NCBI RefSeq assembly: GCF_008764245.1
Contig: NZ_VTQV01000006.1
Span: forward strand, 1-41,935
Reading direction: 5' to 3'
Length of the DNA: 41,935 bases
Source: Bacillus subtilis
Lineage (GTDB): Bacteria; Bacillota; Bacilli; Bacillales; Bacillaceae_C
The translations under genes were made by a program, and so were the position numbers. How positions within the stretch are numbered: the stretch's first letter is position 1; the number at the start of each line of letters is the position of its first letter. The notes below the pieces were generated by a model. The model worked only from the letters and a program-made list of their open reading frames with translations. It was not told the DNA's origin and ran no database searches. Positions 25,745-34,236 of the stretch are shown piece after piece.

Positions 25745-26749
25745 ATGACATCTCATGATCATAGTCTTTTAACGGCTAGTGAATTAGCCATATTATATGG
25801 ATCTTATGCCAATGACACTGTTTCCATTTGCATGCTTTCTTATTTTTTGGAACATGTGGAAGATCCAGATATTAAGGCTTCTGTAGAGTATGGATTGGAA
25901 TTATCGAACATGCATATCGCTATAGATAAGGACATTTTCGCACAAGAAGGCCTACCTGTTCCATTGGGATTCACGGAACAAGATGTGAATGTGCAAGCTC
26001 CAAGGCTCTATAGTGACGAATTTATCCTTCATTATGTACAGAATATTGGGATCATGGGGATTAACGCTTACAGTATGGCACTTCCCAAAATGTCCCGCAA
26101 GGATTTACGCGATCATTTTACTCAATGTTTGCAATCATCCGCTGACTTATTTAACCGAACAACCGATATTTCTGTAGAAAAGGGGACCTATGTCCGCCCG
26201 CCAACTATTCCTTATCCACAACAAATTGAATTTGTGCATAATCATAACTTTTTAGGCGGATGGTTAGGAGAACAACGCCCCCTTACAAGTATAGAAATAT
26301 CCCTTTTATTTATGAATTTGTACCGAAATTCTTTAGGAAATGCTCTATTAACAGGTTTCTCTCAAATTGCTCAAGAGAAAAAGGTACAGAAATTTATGGC
26401 AAGGGGTGCAGAAATTGCTCGCCATCATAGTGATGTATTTGGCAAATTTTTGGATGAAAGCTATGTGCCTGCTCCCGTTTCCGGGGATTTCACCGTGATG
26501 ACAACAGCAGAACCCATTTTTTCGGATAAACTACTTATGTACCACACAAGTACTTTACAAAATGCGGGAATTGGTTTTTATGGAGAAAGTATTGCAAGTA
26601 GTCAAAGAAAAGACCTTACAACAGCGTATAGCCGTTTAATCGTTGAAGCCGGTGAATATTCGATGGATGGGGCCAATATTATGATTGACAATGGATGGCT
26701 TGAGAAGCCTCCCTCTGCACCTGATCGCAGAGAAATAACAAAGGGTTAA
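25745..26749 (+). CDS. DUF3231 family protein
   Basis: A 334-residue soluble protein of the DUF3231 family, common in Bacilli. It reads as two related all-helical halves (about 1-160 and 175-334), with LTASELAILYGSYANDT opening the first and LTSIEISLLFMNLYRNS opening the second. The pattern looks like a duplicated four-helix bundle of ferritin-like shape. Histidines and acidic residues occur in the helices, but I cannot point to a proven metal site. Function is unknown; family members are often near spore genes, and this one lies between two germination loci. The ATG has GAGGAGGAG just upstream. Confidence 0.85.
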   Translation: MTSHDHSLLTASELAILYGSYANDTVSICMLSYFLEHVEDPDIKASVEYGLELSNMHIAIDKDIFAQEGLPVPLGFTEQDVNVQAPRLYSDEFILHYVQNIGIMGINAYSMALPKMSRKDLRDHFTQCLQSSADLFNRTTDISVEKGTYVRPPTIPYPQQIEFVHNHNFLGGWLGEQRPLTSIEISLLFMNLYRNSLGNALLTGFSQIAQEKKVQKFMARGAEIARHHSDVFGKFLDESYVPAPVSGDFTVMTTAEPIFSDKLLMYHTSTLQNAGIGFYGESIASSQRKDLTTAYSRLIVEAGEYSMDGANIMIDNGWLEKPPSAPDRREITKG

Positions 26750-26755
26750 GATAAT

Positions 26756-27202
26756 GTGGACGCAAAAGAAAAGCTATTTTGGAGTATTGCCCTTCCCGGT
26801 TTTGGACAATTATTAAATAAAAAGTACGTCAAAGGTCTTGTGTTTATTTTATTGGAGTTTATCATCAATGTGAAAGCTCGTTTTAATGATATGATTATCG
26901 CTAGTTTTCATGGTGATATTCAAAAGGCTATTGAACAAGCCGATTTCCAATGGCTACTTTTTTATCCTTGTCTCTATTTTTTTGCAATGTGGGATGCTTA
27001 TAAAGATGGAGGTGGCGGAAAAGAACCTTATTCTTTCATGCCTTTTGTTTTTTCCGCTTATTTCGTTACAGTGGGCACCATTTTTTCCACTAAAATGACT
27101 ATTTTCGGGGTACTGCCTGGACCTATTTGGCTTCCTATTATGAGTGTTATTCCTGGGGTACTAACAGGGCTTTTATTGAAAAAAATATTAAGTAAACTAT
27201 AA
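26756..27202 (+). CDS. Small membrane protein of unknown function
   Basis: A 148-residue hydrophobic protein with three or four membrane segments. The N-terminus WSIALPGFGQLLNKKYVKG resembles the short amphipathic opening of many small TM2-like Bacillus membrane proteins. A glycine-rich loop (KDGGGGKEP) lies near residue 85. It starts with GTG at 26756, six bases after the DUF3231 stop, and probably shares its transcript. The ribosome site is weak (AAGGG). A terminator follows at 27207. I do not recognise a function. Confidence 0.7.
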   Translation: MDAKEKLFWSIALPGFGQLLNKKYVKGLVFILLEFIINVKARFNDMIIASFHGDIQKAIEQADFQWLLFYPCLYFFAMWDAYKDGGGGKEPYSFMPFVFSAYFVTVGTIFSTKMTIFGVLPGPIWLPIMSVIPGVLTGLLLKKILSKL

Positions 27203-27206
27203 GAAG

Positions 27207-27253
27207 AACGTCAGGGAATAGCAGTAAACTTTAAGGACCTTTTCCCTGACGTT
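27207..27253 (+). terminator. Long-stem terminator
   Basis: AACGTCAGGGAA (27207-27218) pairs perfectly with TTCCCTGACGTT (27242-27253), followed by TTCTCTTT. The loop is 23 nt and contains the stop codon of the convergent small gene ending at 27231. Confidence 0.8.
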
Positions 27254-27461
27254 TTCTCTTTATAAAATGAACAATGGGTAACATCAAAATCACGAATGGA
27301 TAGAGGATATACAAACTCTTTTCTCCCGTTCCCATTACAAAAAGTGGGCGGATCCATTGTTGGATCGCTCCTTTCAGATCAAAACCATAAATAAAATTCA
27401 TACATAATGTCAAAATCGATAATGTCACCATCATTAAAATAAAAACTCCCAATACTTTCAA
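27231..27461 (-). CDS. Small two-segment membrane protein, hypothetical
   Basis: A 76-residue protein with two hydrophobic segments (about 3-25 and 49-66) and a basic tail (KRKRQGKGP). It starts with TTG at 27459-27461 after a strong AAAGGGGGG, 7 nt upstream, which is the main reason to accept it as a gene. Its last codons lie within the stem-loop shared with the convergent gene. Small membrane proteins of this shape occur beside ger operons, where some are accessory subunits. That comparison is only suggestive here. Function unknown. Confidence 0.6.
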   Translation of the reverse strand: MKVLGVFILMMVTLSILTLCMNFIYGFDLKGAIQQWIRPLFVMGTGEKSLYILYPFVILMLPIVHFIKRKRQGKGP

Positions 27462-27668
27462 TCACAATCCCCCCCTTTACTTTCAATCACACAACAAACA
27501 TCAGTTCCCTTCCAAAACAAATATTGGGAAACACTTCTTCCTTAGAAAAAACGTACGGGCAACCCAATTATTCACTGAATGTTTCGTTTCAGTTATAAAA
27601 AGGGAGCAAAATGGACAAAACGAAGAGTGAACTCTTATTAGAGTTTGCGTAAAAGGGAGGATCTATCC

Positions 27669-28775
27669 ATGGAGCCAGCAAAAATTAGTCCATATCAATT
27701 ATTTGTTCTTATTATTCTATTCGAACTTGGAAGCTCTCTGCTATTTCGAGTTGGAATTGAAGCAAAACAAAATGCATGGCTCACCATTTTAATCGCCATG
27801 GTTGGTGGCTTTTTTATATATTTGATTTACTATGGACTATATCATTATTATCCTGATGTTTTACCAACCACCTATGTCCAAAAAATATTAGGCAAATTTC
27901 CCGGAAAAATACTTGCTTTTCTTTATATGCTCTTTTTTCTATACTTATCAGCCAGAGTGCTACGTGAACTCGGTGAGATGTTAGCAATCGTTGGTTATCC
28001 TGGTACCCCACTTGTCATTAATAATTTTTTGCTTATTATCGTGATTATGTATACCGTAAGAAAAGGGATAGAAGTTATTGCAAGGAGTGGGGAAATATTC
28101 TTTGCCTTTATCTACTTATTAGCTATTATAGGTTTCATTTTTATAATCGCCTCTGACCTTATCAATTTAAGTAACCTGAAACCATTTTTGGAAGATGGGA
28201 TCTTTCCAGTCTTAAAAGTAGCGATCGGCAGGGTTTTATTCTTTCCATTCGGAGAAATATTTGTATTTTCAATGATTCTTCCCTATTTAAATAAACCAAA
28301 AAAGGCGAGGATCACAGGGTTGCTCGCGCTTGGTTTAGCCGGAATTAATTTAACGATTAGCAGTGTGATTAATCTTAGCGTTTTAGGCGTTTCCGCTATG
28401 GAACGAACACAATTCCCACTTCTTAATACAATCCAGGCCATTGAATTAGCTGAATTCCTGGAACGGCTTGATATCTTTTTTATGTTAGCTTTAGTTATTC
28501 TTTGCTTTTTTAAATTAGCGATTTATTTTTATGTGGCGGTCATCGGAACTGCGGATATTTTTAATTTTGTGGAACCTTCAAAATTGGTATTTCCCTTTGG
28601 GTTTATCGTGACATTTATTTCCATTGTGATTGCTAATAATGCTTTAGAACATGTTGAAGAGGCATTAATTGTTGCTTCCCTATATATCCAATTCCCTCTT
28701 CAAGTTGTGATTCCTTCCCTTTTACTTTTAATCGCCTTTATCAAGCATAGAAAGAAGAGGAAAAATTCACAATAA
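27669..28775 (+). CDS. GerB-family spore germination permease, stand-alone
   Basis: A 368-residue membrane protein of the GerB family. The start MEPAKISPYQLFVLIILFEL is the family's typical opening, and about ten membrane segments follow. The charged tail KHRKKRKN is also typical. The ATG at 27669 has AAGGGAGGA about 9 nt upstream; the longer frame from 27645 begins before the ribosome site. It is on the plus strand and converges with a gerA-gerC pair on the minus strand. It may be the missing B subunit of that receptor, expressed from its own promoter. A small inverted repeat (AACTCT/AGAGTT, 27630-27645) sits before its ribosome site. Confidence 0.9.
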   Translation: MEPAKISPYQLFVLIILFELGSSLLFRVGIEAKQNAWLTILIAMVGGFFIYLIYYGLYHYYPDVLPTTYVQKILGKFPGKILAFLYMLFFLYLSARVLRELGEMLAIVGYPGTPLVINNFLLIIVIMYTVRKGIEVIARSGEIFFAFIYLLAIIGFIFIIASDLINLSNLKPFLEDGIFPVLKVAIGRVLFFPFGEIFVFSMILPYLNKPKKARITGLLALGLAGINLTISSVINLSVLGVSAMERTQFPLLNTIQAIELAEFLERLDIFFMLALVILCFFKLAIYFYVAVIGTADIFNFVEPSKLVFPFGFIVTFISIVIANNALEHVEEALIVASLYIQFPLQVVIPSLLLLIAFIKHRKKRKNSQ

Positions 28776-28856
28776 AGGGGGCTGAAGAATCCTTTGAAAT
28801 CGAGAATGTTGATATATTAGCATTGGACTGCCCCTTTATTTAGCAATTTTTTATTG
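28771..28856 (+). terminator. Possible long-range terminator after the stand-alone gerB
   Basis: AATAAAGGGG (28771-28780) pairs perfectly with CCCCTTTATT (28831-28840), then a T run at 28848-28853. The 50-nt loop is unusually long, so termination is uncertain. Confidence 0.4.
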
Positions 28857-30062
28857 TTCGAATGTAAAAGGATTTGTTCTCAACCCGGTGCGCGTAATAC
28901 TAGCATTGACGGTCACGTTCACATCTAATTCTGGATAGTACTGATCGTTCCAGTCATTTTTTATCTTTTTCCAAGCTTCCGGATGTTCTTTATACAATTT
29001 TTCCCCAAAGCCAAATACATCTGTTTGCAGCTCTTTAGTTCGTTCAATTGGGGAATGAACCATCTGTTTAATTTTATTTTCCACCTTTTTCGTTATTTTT
29101 TCCCGTATTTGGCGATCTTCTATATTGATCGGCACACCGACTTCTCCCAGTTCTCCTTTTGTTGTAATATCGATGGTTACACTTGGTTTCCCGTCCTGCA
29201 TGCGAACGGCTACCTTGGTTTTTTCCTTAATGATTTGAAAAGAAATGGCCTCTTTCTTCTCCCCCCAATTGATCCCAATAGTAGATTCGTCAATATGATT
29301 CATGATCCATGCCGCTCCCAACGCCTCCTTTTCATGAAAAAAACCAATCAATTTATCGTTTTTAAAAATAGCCATGTCATCCGCACTAAGTACAGCATTG
29401 GGGGCCATACTCTCCAAGTTTTTTACTGACTGGCCATCTTGTACACTACCGGAATAGCGAAAACTGGGAAGAATCGCTTCTTTTCCATCTGCTACTAATA
29501 CATTTATCAATTCACGAATGCTAACAGGCCATTGTTCCCCCCATTGTTGCTTGGAAAATTGCAAAGTTTTAATGATCTTATTCGCTGGAATTTTATCAAT
29601 CGGAGTGGTGATCTTTAATAAATTATTTGCACTTGTATCTTTTGCAATGACCACTTTTGCTGTATCGCGAAAACGATCATCCCGGTCAAAGGCGTCCATA
29701 AAACCTGCGACCCCTTCCTCTTTTGCTAGTTCTTCTCCTATCACGACTAAATTTGCATGGGAGTAAAATAGGACCCTTGAAATTTCATTAGCTGCTCGCC
29801 GACTCACTTCGGTCAGGTTGTTTCCGTAAACCTCGTAAACCGTGACGGTTGCGTAATTTTGTCCTGAACCACCTTGCAATCCACCTGCCACATTACCTGG
29901 ATTGATGATCTGAAAGGTACCGATATACCCTCCATTTTCTCCTTTGTCAACTCCGAATGCAGCAACAAATGCAATATCTGTTAATTCCTTTTTATCCCAG
30001 CAACCGGATAGAAGGATGACCGCAAACAAGAGTGCAGATAACACCATCATCTTACGAATCAT
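28851..30062 (-). CDS. GerC-family spore germination lipoprotein (second set)
   Basis: A 403-residue Ger(x)C lipoprotein. The signal peptide MIRKMMVLSALLFAVI ends in the lipobox LLSGC, with the lipidated cysteine near residue 21, followed by WDKKELTDIAFVAAFGVD, the classic GerC opening. The C-terminus has WKKIKNDWNDQYYPELDVNVTVNASI, the closing family motif (shown here with the two parts WKKIKNDW and YPELDVNV being most conserved). The ATG at 30060-30062 is chosen over the GTG at 30071 because AAAGGGTGATT sits at a proper distance. It overlaps the gerA stop by 11 nt, so A and C are coupled; the B gene is absent from this strand. Confidence 0.92.
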   Translation of the reverse strand: MIRKMMVLSALLFAVILLSGCWDKKELTDIAFVAAFGVDKGENGGYIGTFQIINPGNVAGGLQGGSGQNYATVTVYEVYGNNLTEVSRRAANEISRVLFYSHANLVVIGEELAKEEGVAGFMDAFDRDDRFRDTAKVVIAKDTSANNLLKITTPIDKIPANKIIKTLQFSKQQWGEQWPVSIRELINVLVADGKEAILPSFRYSGSVQDGQSVKNLESMAPNAVLSADDMAIFKNDKLIGFFHEKEALGAAWIMNHIDESTIGINWGEKKEAISFQIIKEKTKVAVRMQDGKPSVTIDITTKGELGEVGVPINIEDRQIREKITKKVENKIKQMVHSPIERTKELQTDVFGFGEKLYKEHPEAWKKIKNDWNDQYYPELDVNVTVNASITRTGLRTNPFTFEQ

Positions 30063-31656
30063 CGGAATCACCCTTTTTCGAATCTTTTATTGTCATATCA
30101 CGGTCTGTAGGCGGTTGTGGTTTAGACATTTGGCCGGCACGCACTTGTTTCCCTTTCATCGTTAAATTCGCCCTCTCTCTTGTTGTCCAAAAGGGAACAC
30201 GGATTAAGGTGTCACCGAGATTGTCGAATGTTGTAGGAGCAATCGGTGTCATATAAGGGACACCGAAGGAACGGAGACTACATAAATGCACGACAAGAAA
30301 AATAATTCCTAAAATAACGCCATATAAACCAAATATTGCTGCTACAACCATAAATAAAAACCGAATTAATCGAATAGAGATGGCAATCGCAAACGATGGA
30401 GATGCGAAATTGGCAATTGCCGTAATCGAAACGACAATCACCATAGCAGGAGAAACAATCCCCGCCTGGACAGCCGCTTGGCCAATCACAAGGGCACCCA
30501 CAATCGATATAGCAGATCCAACCGCTCTCGGCATCCTTACGCCTGCCTCCCGCAGTATTTCAAAGGTTACTTCCATCAATAATGCTTCCACAAAGGCTGG
30601 AAACGGGATCGATTCGCGTTGTGCTGCAATAACGATCGCGAGCTGGGTCGGGATCATTTCCTGATGGAAGGTTGTCGCTGCAATATACACAGAAGGCGCG
30701 ATCAGTGATAAAAAGAATGTTTGTATCCGCAAAAATCGCAAGGCTGTTGCAATGTCAAAACGACCGTAGTAATCTTCAACAGACTGGAAAAATTGAATAA
30801 ATACAGCAGGTGCAAGTAGAACAAAAGGTGTCCCATCTACGAAAATAGCCACTCTTCCTTCTAAAATATTCCCTGCCACCGAATCGGGCCTTTCCGTATG
30901 ATAGAGAGTTGGAAAAGGCGTCCATACCTGATCTTCAATGAGTTGTTCAATATATCCTGATTCAAGAATGGCATCAATTTCGATCTTTTTTAAACGCCTG
31001 CGCACTTCAGCAACAACCTTCTCATTCACAACACCGTTTAAATACATGATTTCCACGTTGGTTTTTGATTGATTGCCGATTTTCAACGATTCAGTCCAAA
31101 GATTAGGGTTACGAATTCTCCTCCTCACAAGAGTGGTATTGGTACGTAGTGATTCGGTAAAACCATCTCGAGGGCCACGAACAGACACCTGACTTTCTGG
31201 TTCCTCGATCGCCCGCTTGTCCCCACCCTGAGTATCAACAGCGATAAATTCTTTTATCCCATCAACCAAGATAATCGTATGTCCATCCATTAAATCACTA
31301 TACAACTGTTCCCATTGATTGGACTTTTTAATAGGGGCATTTGCAATCACTTCACATCCTAAGGATTGCATCAACTCTTTCGGGCTACGTAAAGTACTCA
31401 GATCTGATTCCAGTATAGGATCTATAATAAATTCATGGATCGAAATATCATCCACGATTCCTTCTACATAAACAATCACTACTGGCAATTTTGGTTCTCC
31501 TAGCTCTATCTTTCTAATCACAATATCAGAGCTATTCCCCGTTTCTTCCTTTAGCCTTTGGACCGTAACGGATAACTGGGAACCAAGTGTATCTGTATGG
31601 GATTTGTTGTTCAGACTTCCTGAAAGAACGTTCTTTTTCTTAAAAAGTGAAAACAT
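30052..31656 (-). CDS. GerA-family spore germinant receptor subunit A (second set)
   Basis: A 534-residue GerA protein of normal length. The soluble N-terminal domain includes the canonical block VRGPRDGFTESLRTNTTLVR near residue 180. The membrane part (about 300-480) carries ILEGRVAIFVDGTPFVLLAP, ESIPFPAFVEALLMEVTFEIL and GVRMPRAVGSAISIVGALVI. A hydrophilic tail with proline, lysine and aspartate ends the protein. The ATG at 31656 has GAAAGGGA about 9 nt upstream; the longer frame adds 15 unrelated residues. It is the first gene of gerA-gerC on the minus strand and is insulated from the foldase gene by a terminator. It is closer to the standard GerAA/GerKA type than the copy at 20531. Confidence 0.93.
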   Translation of the reverse strand: MFSLFKKKNVLSGSLNNKSHTDTLGSQLSVTVQRLKEETGNSSDIVIRKIELGEPKLPVVIVYVEGIVDDISIHEFIIDPILESDLSTLRSPKELMQSLGCEVIANAPIKKSNQWEQLYSDLMDGHTIILVDGIKEFIAVDTQGGDKRAIEEPESQVSVRGPRDGFTESLRTNTTLVRRRIRNPNLWTESLKIGNQSKTNVEIMYLNGVVNEKVVAEVRRRLKKIEIDAILESGYIEQLIEDQVWTPFPTLYHTERPDSVAGNILEGRVAIFVDGTPFVLLAPAVFIQFFQSVEDYYGRFDIATALRFLRIQTFFLSLIAPSVYIAATTFHQEMIPTQLAIVIAAQRESIPFPAFVEALLMEVTFEILREAGVRMPRAVGSAISIVGALVIGQAAVQAGIVSPAMVIVVSITAIANFASPSFAIAISIRLIRFLFMVVAAIFGLYGVILGIIFLVVHLCSLRSFGVPYMTPIAPTTFDNLGDTLIRVPFWTTRERANLTMKGKQVRAGQMSKPQPPTDRDMTIKDSKKGDSDDS

Positions 31657-31747
31657 GACAAAAAATCCCTTTCCTGTTTTCCCTATAGCTTTCGCTAGCA
31701 CCTAGCTTTCTATACGCCGATATTGAGGAGGTTCGCTGTAATTCACG

Positions 31748-31779
31748 AAAAAAAGGGAGCCCCCGGATGGAAGCTCCCT
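31748..31779 (-). terminator. Rho-independent terminator of the foldase gene
   Basis: On the minus strand AGGGAGC (31773-31779) pairs with GCTCCCT (31754-31760), followed by seven or more Ts. It separates the foldase from the gerA-gerC unit. Confidence 0.9.
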
Positions 31780-31791
31780 GTTAAACCCGTT

Positions 31792-32694
31792 TTATTCCTT
31801 ACCTAATGATTTTTTAATTTTATAATCTTCTTTTTTCTCATTTAACCATGTTTGGTATTCTGTTTGTAGTTTTTGATCAAATAGTTGCTCTTTGATTTCA
31901 TCTTTGTGATCTGCTAATTTTACTTCTTTGGCTTCTTTTTTATCTGTGACTTTGATGATATGGTAGCCGTGTTCTGTTTTCACTGGATCACTAATTTCAT
32001 CTACTTTCATGGAAAAGGCCTTGTCTTCAAATTCTTTGACCATTTTCCCTTTTCCAAAGAAGCCTAGTTCTCCACCAGATTCAGCATTTGCTTCATCTTT
32101 TGAATATTCCTTGGCCAATTTAGCGAAATCTTCCCCATCATCTAACTTCTTTTTCACTTCATTCGCTGTTTTTTCATCCTTAACTAAGATGTGGCTTGCT
32201 TCTACTTGTTCCTCTTGGTCAAAGGAGGCTTTATTATTTTCAAAGTATTCCTTGATCTCATCATCCGTAATTTCAATTCGTGGTTCAAGGATTTTTTGGA
32301 TCGATAAGAACCTGACAATATCTTTCTTCACATCTTTTTTCTGCAGACCTTGTTGTTGTAGAGCTGAATTGAAAGCTTCCTCACCACCACTTTGTTCGAT
32401 ATACTTATCCATTTCTTTTTTTATTTCGTCATCAGAGACGGATACTTTTTCCTTCTTAATCTCCATATCGACAATTTTATCATTGATCATGGCGTCAAGT
32501 GTCTGATCACCATAGTTGTCCATAAGTTGCTCATGCAATTCGTCCTTCGTGATTTTGACATCCCCGACATTTGCGACAATCTCCCTTTTCACAAAGGCCG
32601 CTGTAAAAATAACAGCTGCCCCAATTAGAATCAGGACAATGACCGAAATCGTGAATTTTTTGCTAGATGTTTTTTGTTGCTGATGTTGACTCAT
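31792..32694 (-). CDS. Membrane-anchored parvulin-type peptidyl-prolyl isomerase (PrsA-like)
   Basis: A 300-residue extracytoplasmic folding factor. A lysine-rich start leads into one membrane segment (about 14-34). A SurA/PrsA-like N-domain follows (about 38-150), then a parvulin domain (about 163-258) with VEASHILVKDE, ESGGELGFFGKGKMV and EHGYHIIKV, all standard. The C-terminal helix is charged. Unlike B. subtilis PrsA there is no lipobox cysteine (the segment ends TAAFVKREI), so it should be held by an uncleaved anchor or be cleaved and released. Its promoter shares a distinctive layout with that of the HtrA protease, and the two flank a two-component system. A role in folding exported proteins is a strong inference. 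Confidence 0.9.
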   Translation of the reverse strand: MSQHQQQKTSSKKFTISVIVLILIGAAVIFTAAFVKREIVANVGDVKITKDELHEQLMDNYGDQTLDAMINDKIVDMEIKKEKVSVSDDEIKKEMDKYIEQSGGEEAFNSALQQQGLQKKDVKKDIVRFLSIQKILEPRIEITDDEIKEYFENNKASFDQEEQVEASHILVKDEKTANEVKKKLDDGEDFAKLAKEYSKDEANAESGGELGFFGKGKMVKEFEDKAFSMKVDEISDPVKTEHGYHIIKVTDKKEAKEVKLADHKDEIKEQLFDQKLQTEYQTWLNEKKEDYKIKKSLGKE

Positions 32695-32758
32695 TTTTTT
32701 CCTCCCCCAATACTCATTTTAAACCCGCAGGATATAGCGGACTTAGCCATTTATCACT

Positions 32759-32790
32759 AATGTACATGATAAATGTGAATAAACTATTAA
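32759..32790 (-). promoter_or_regulatory. Foldase promoter with OmpR-type direct repeat
   Basis: On the minus strand TTAATA (32785-32790) and TTCACA (32774-32779) are separated by GTTTA, an 11-bp period as used by OmpR/PhoB-family regulators. A -10 TACATT (32759-32764) follows after 9 bp. There is no proper -35. The arrangement is the same, base for base in spacing, as at 36332-36363. Confidence 0.6.
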
Positions 32791-32826
32791 CAATATGATA
32801 TATGAAAACGCTCAAAACTTCGATAC

Positions 32827-34236
32827 TTATTTTTCAATCGGGAATTTTAGTATAAATGTAGTGCCTTTTCCTTTTTCACTTTTTACGTCAATTTGCCCAT
32901 TGTGCAATTGGACAAGTTGTTTGACAATCGATAGCCCTAGACCAAATTCTCCATATGGATTGTTTGTCCTTGATACCATTGCTTTATAGAAACGCTGCCA
33001 AATCCTTTCTATTTCGCGCGGGTCCATCCCCATCCCATTATCTTCTATTTCAATAATGGTCACTTGTTCTTCCATTTTCCCTCGTAAAGTAATGGTCCCA
33101 TTTTCCGTAAATTGAATGCTATTTTTCGTGATATTAATTAAAATTTGTGTTAAGCGATCATAATCGGCATAAATCATTGTATCCTGGTCAACTTCAAGAA
33201 CAATCTCATTATGTTTTTCTTCAGCTTGAATCTCCAATTGATCCCGAATCACTTCCATCACTTCGGCGAGAAGAAGGTTTTCCTTATGAAGTTTAATTTG
33301 ATTGGAACGTATTTTTTCATAATCTAGATTTTCATTTACTAGCCTAATCAAACGCTTTGTTTCTTGACTCGCCATAAGCATACCGCGCTCTTTTTCCGAT
33401 TCAGGAATCATCTGGTTGCGAATCCCATCAATCACACCTCGGATTGTGGTTAAGGGAGTTCTTAATTCATGAGAAACATCAGCCATAAATTGTCTTCTAC
33501 GATTTTCTAAGCGATCAATTTCTTCCATGGATCCTTCTAGTTTTTCAACCATTTGGTTAAAATCCTTTGACAGTTCTCCAATTTCATCAAAATCAGAAGA
33601 GGGAATACGCACAGAATAATCGCCATTCGCAATTAAAGAGGTTGCCTCCTGCAGTCGCTTAATTCTTCTTACATGAAAAGCCGATAAGATCCAACTTAGA
33701 AGCAACGCAACAGCCGCTGCAACCAACACTGTATAGAACAGATATTGATTAATTTGCGAAATAATATCCCTTGATCCTTTAATAGGAGAGGCAAGCAAAA
33801 TTCCACCTACAAATTGGCCGTGGCGAAAATAAGGTAATAACACAAAGGTAACTCCTTCATTAAATCGCTTATAATCCTGTTTGACGACAACCGTATAACC
33901 ATCTTGTATTTTCTGCCATTCTTCCGTTTCCAGCTTGATTCTTGCCCCTCTTCCTGTGGAATAGATAATCGCCGAGCTTGGATCAAATAAACTGTATTGA
34001 ATATCGCGCCCAGCTAGAACATGCCCATATTCTTGGAGAACGGATTCCGATTCATAGCCTTGTTCAAGATCTGCTAAAATATTTTTCCCATATGCCGTTA
34101 GCTCATCGGTTTTATCTTGATAAATCAGATTTTCAATAAAATGGGAAAACAACAAACTTAAGATGAGGATTGCAATCACAATCACACTCACATGACTCCA
34201 AAGCTGTTGATAAAAGTATTTCATTTTTATTTTCAT
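32827..34236 (-). CDS. Sensor histidine kinase of the envelope-stress locus
   Basis: A 469-residue transmembrane histidine kinase. Two membrane segments (about 14-35 and 166-186) bracket an extracytoplasmic sensor of about 130 residues. A HAMP linker follows (about 187-240), then the dimerisation domain with the phospho-accepting H256 in FMADVSHELRTPLTT, then the ATPase domain with an N box (NITKNSIQF), DNGMGM, and the glycine box GEFGLGLSIV. All catalytic motifs are intact. The start overlaps the response regulator stop by 4 nt. The sensor domain is not one I can assign by eye; it does not look like B. subtilis CssS. Placement between a foldase and an HtrA-type protease suggests it senses misfolded or overproduced secreted proteins. 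Confidence 0.9.
   Translation of the reverse strand: MKIKMKYFYQQLWSHVSVIVIAILILSLLFSHFIENLIYQDKTDELTAYGKNILADLEQGYESESVLQEYGHVLAGRDIQYSLFDPSSAIIYSTGRGARIKLETEEWQKIQDGYTVVVKQDYKRFNEGVTFVLLPYFRHGQFVGGILLASPIKGSRDIISQINQYLFYTVLVAAAVALLLSWILSAFHVRRIKRLQEATSLIANGDYSVRIPSSDFDEIGELSKDFNQMVEKLEGSMEEIDRLENRRRQFMADVSHELRTPLTTIRGVIDGIRNQMIPESEKERGMLMASQETKRLIRLVNENLDYEKIRSNQIKLHKENLLLAEVMEVIRDQLEIQAEEKHNEIVLEVDQDTMIYADYDRLTQILINITKNSIQFTENGTITLRGKMEEQVTIIEIEDNGMGMDPREIERIWQRFYKAMVSRTNNPYGEFGLGLSIVKQLVQLHNGQIDVKSEKGKGTTFILKFPIEK

Noticed and set aside
32009-32506. 165-codon serine-rich open frame opposite the foldase gene
   Set aside because: Antisense of a charged, lysine/glutamate-rich gene gives serine- and phenylalanine-rich shadows; the foldase has complete domains and a ribosome site.
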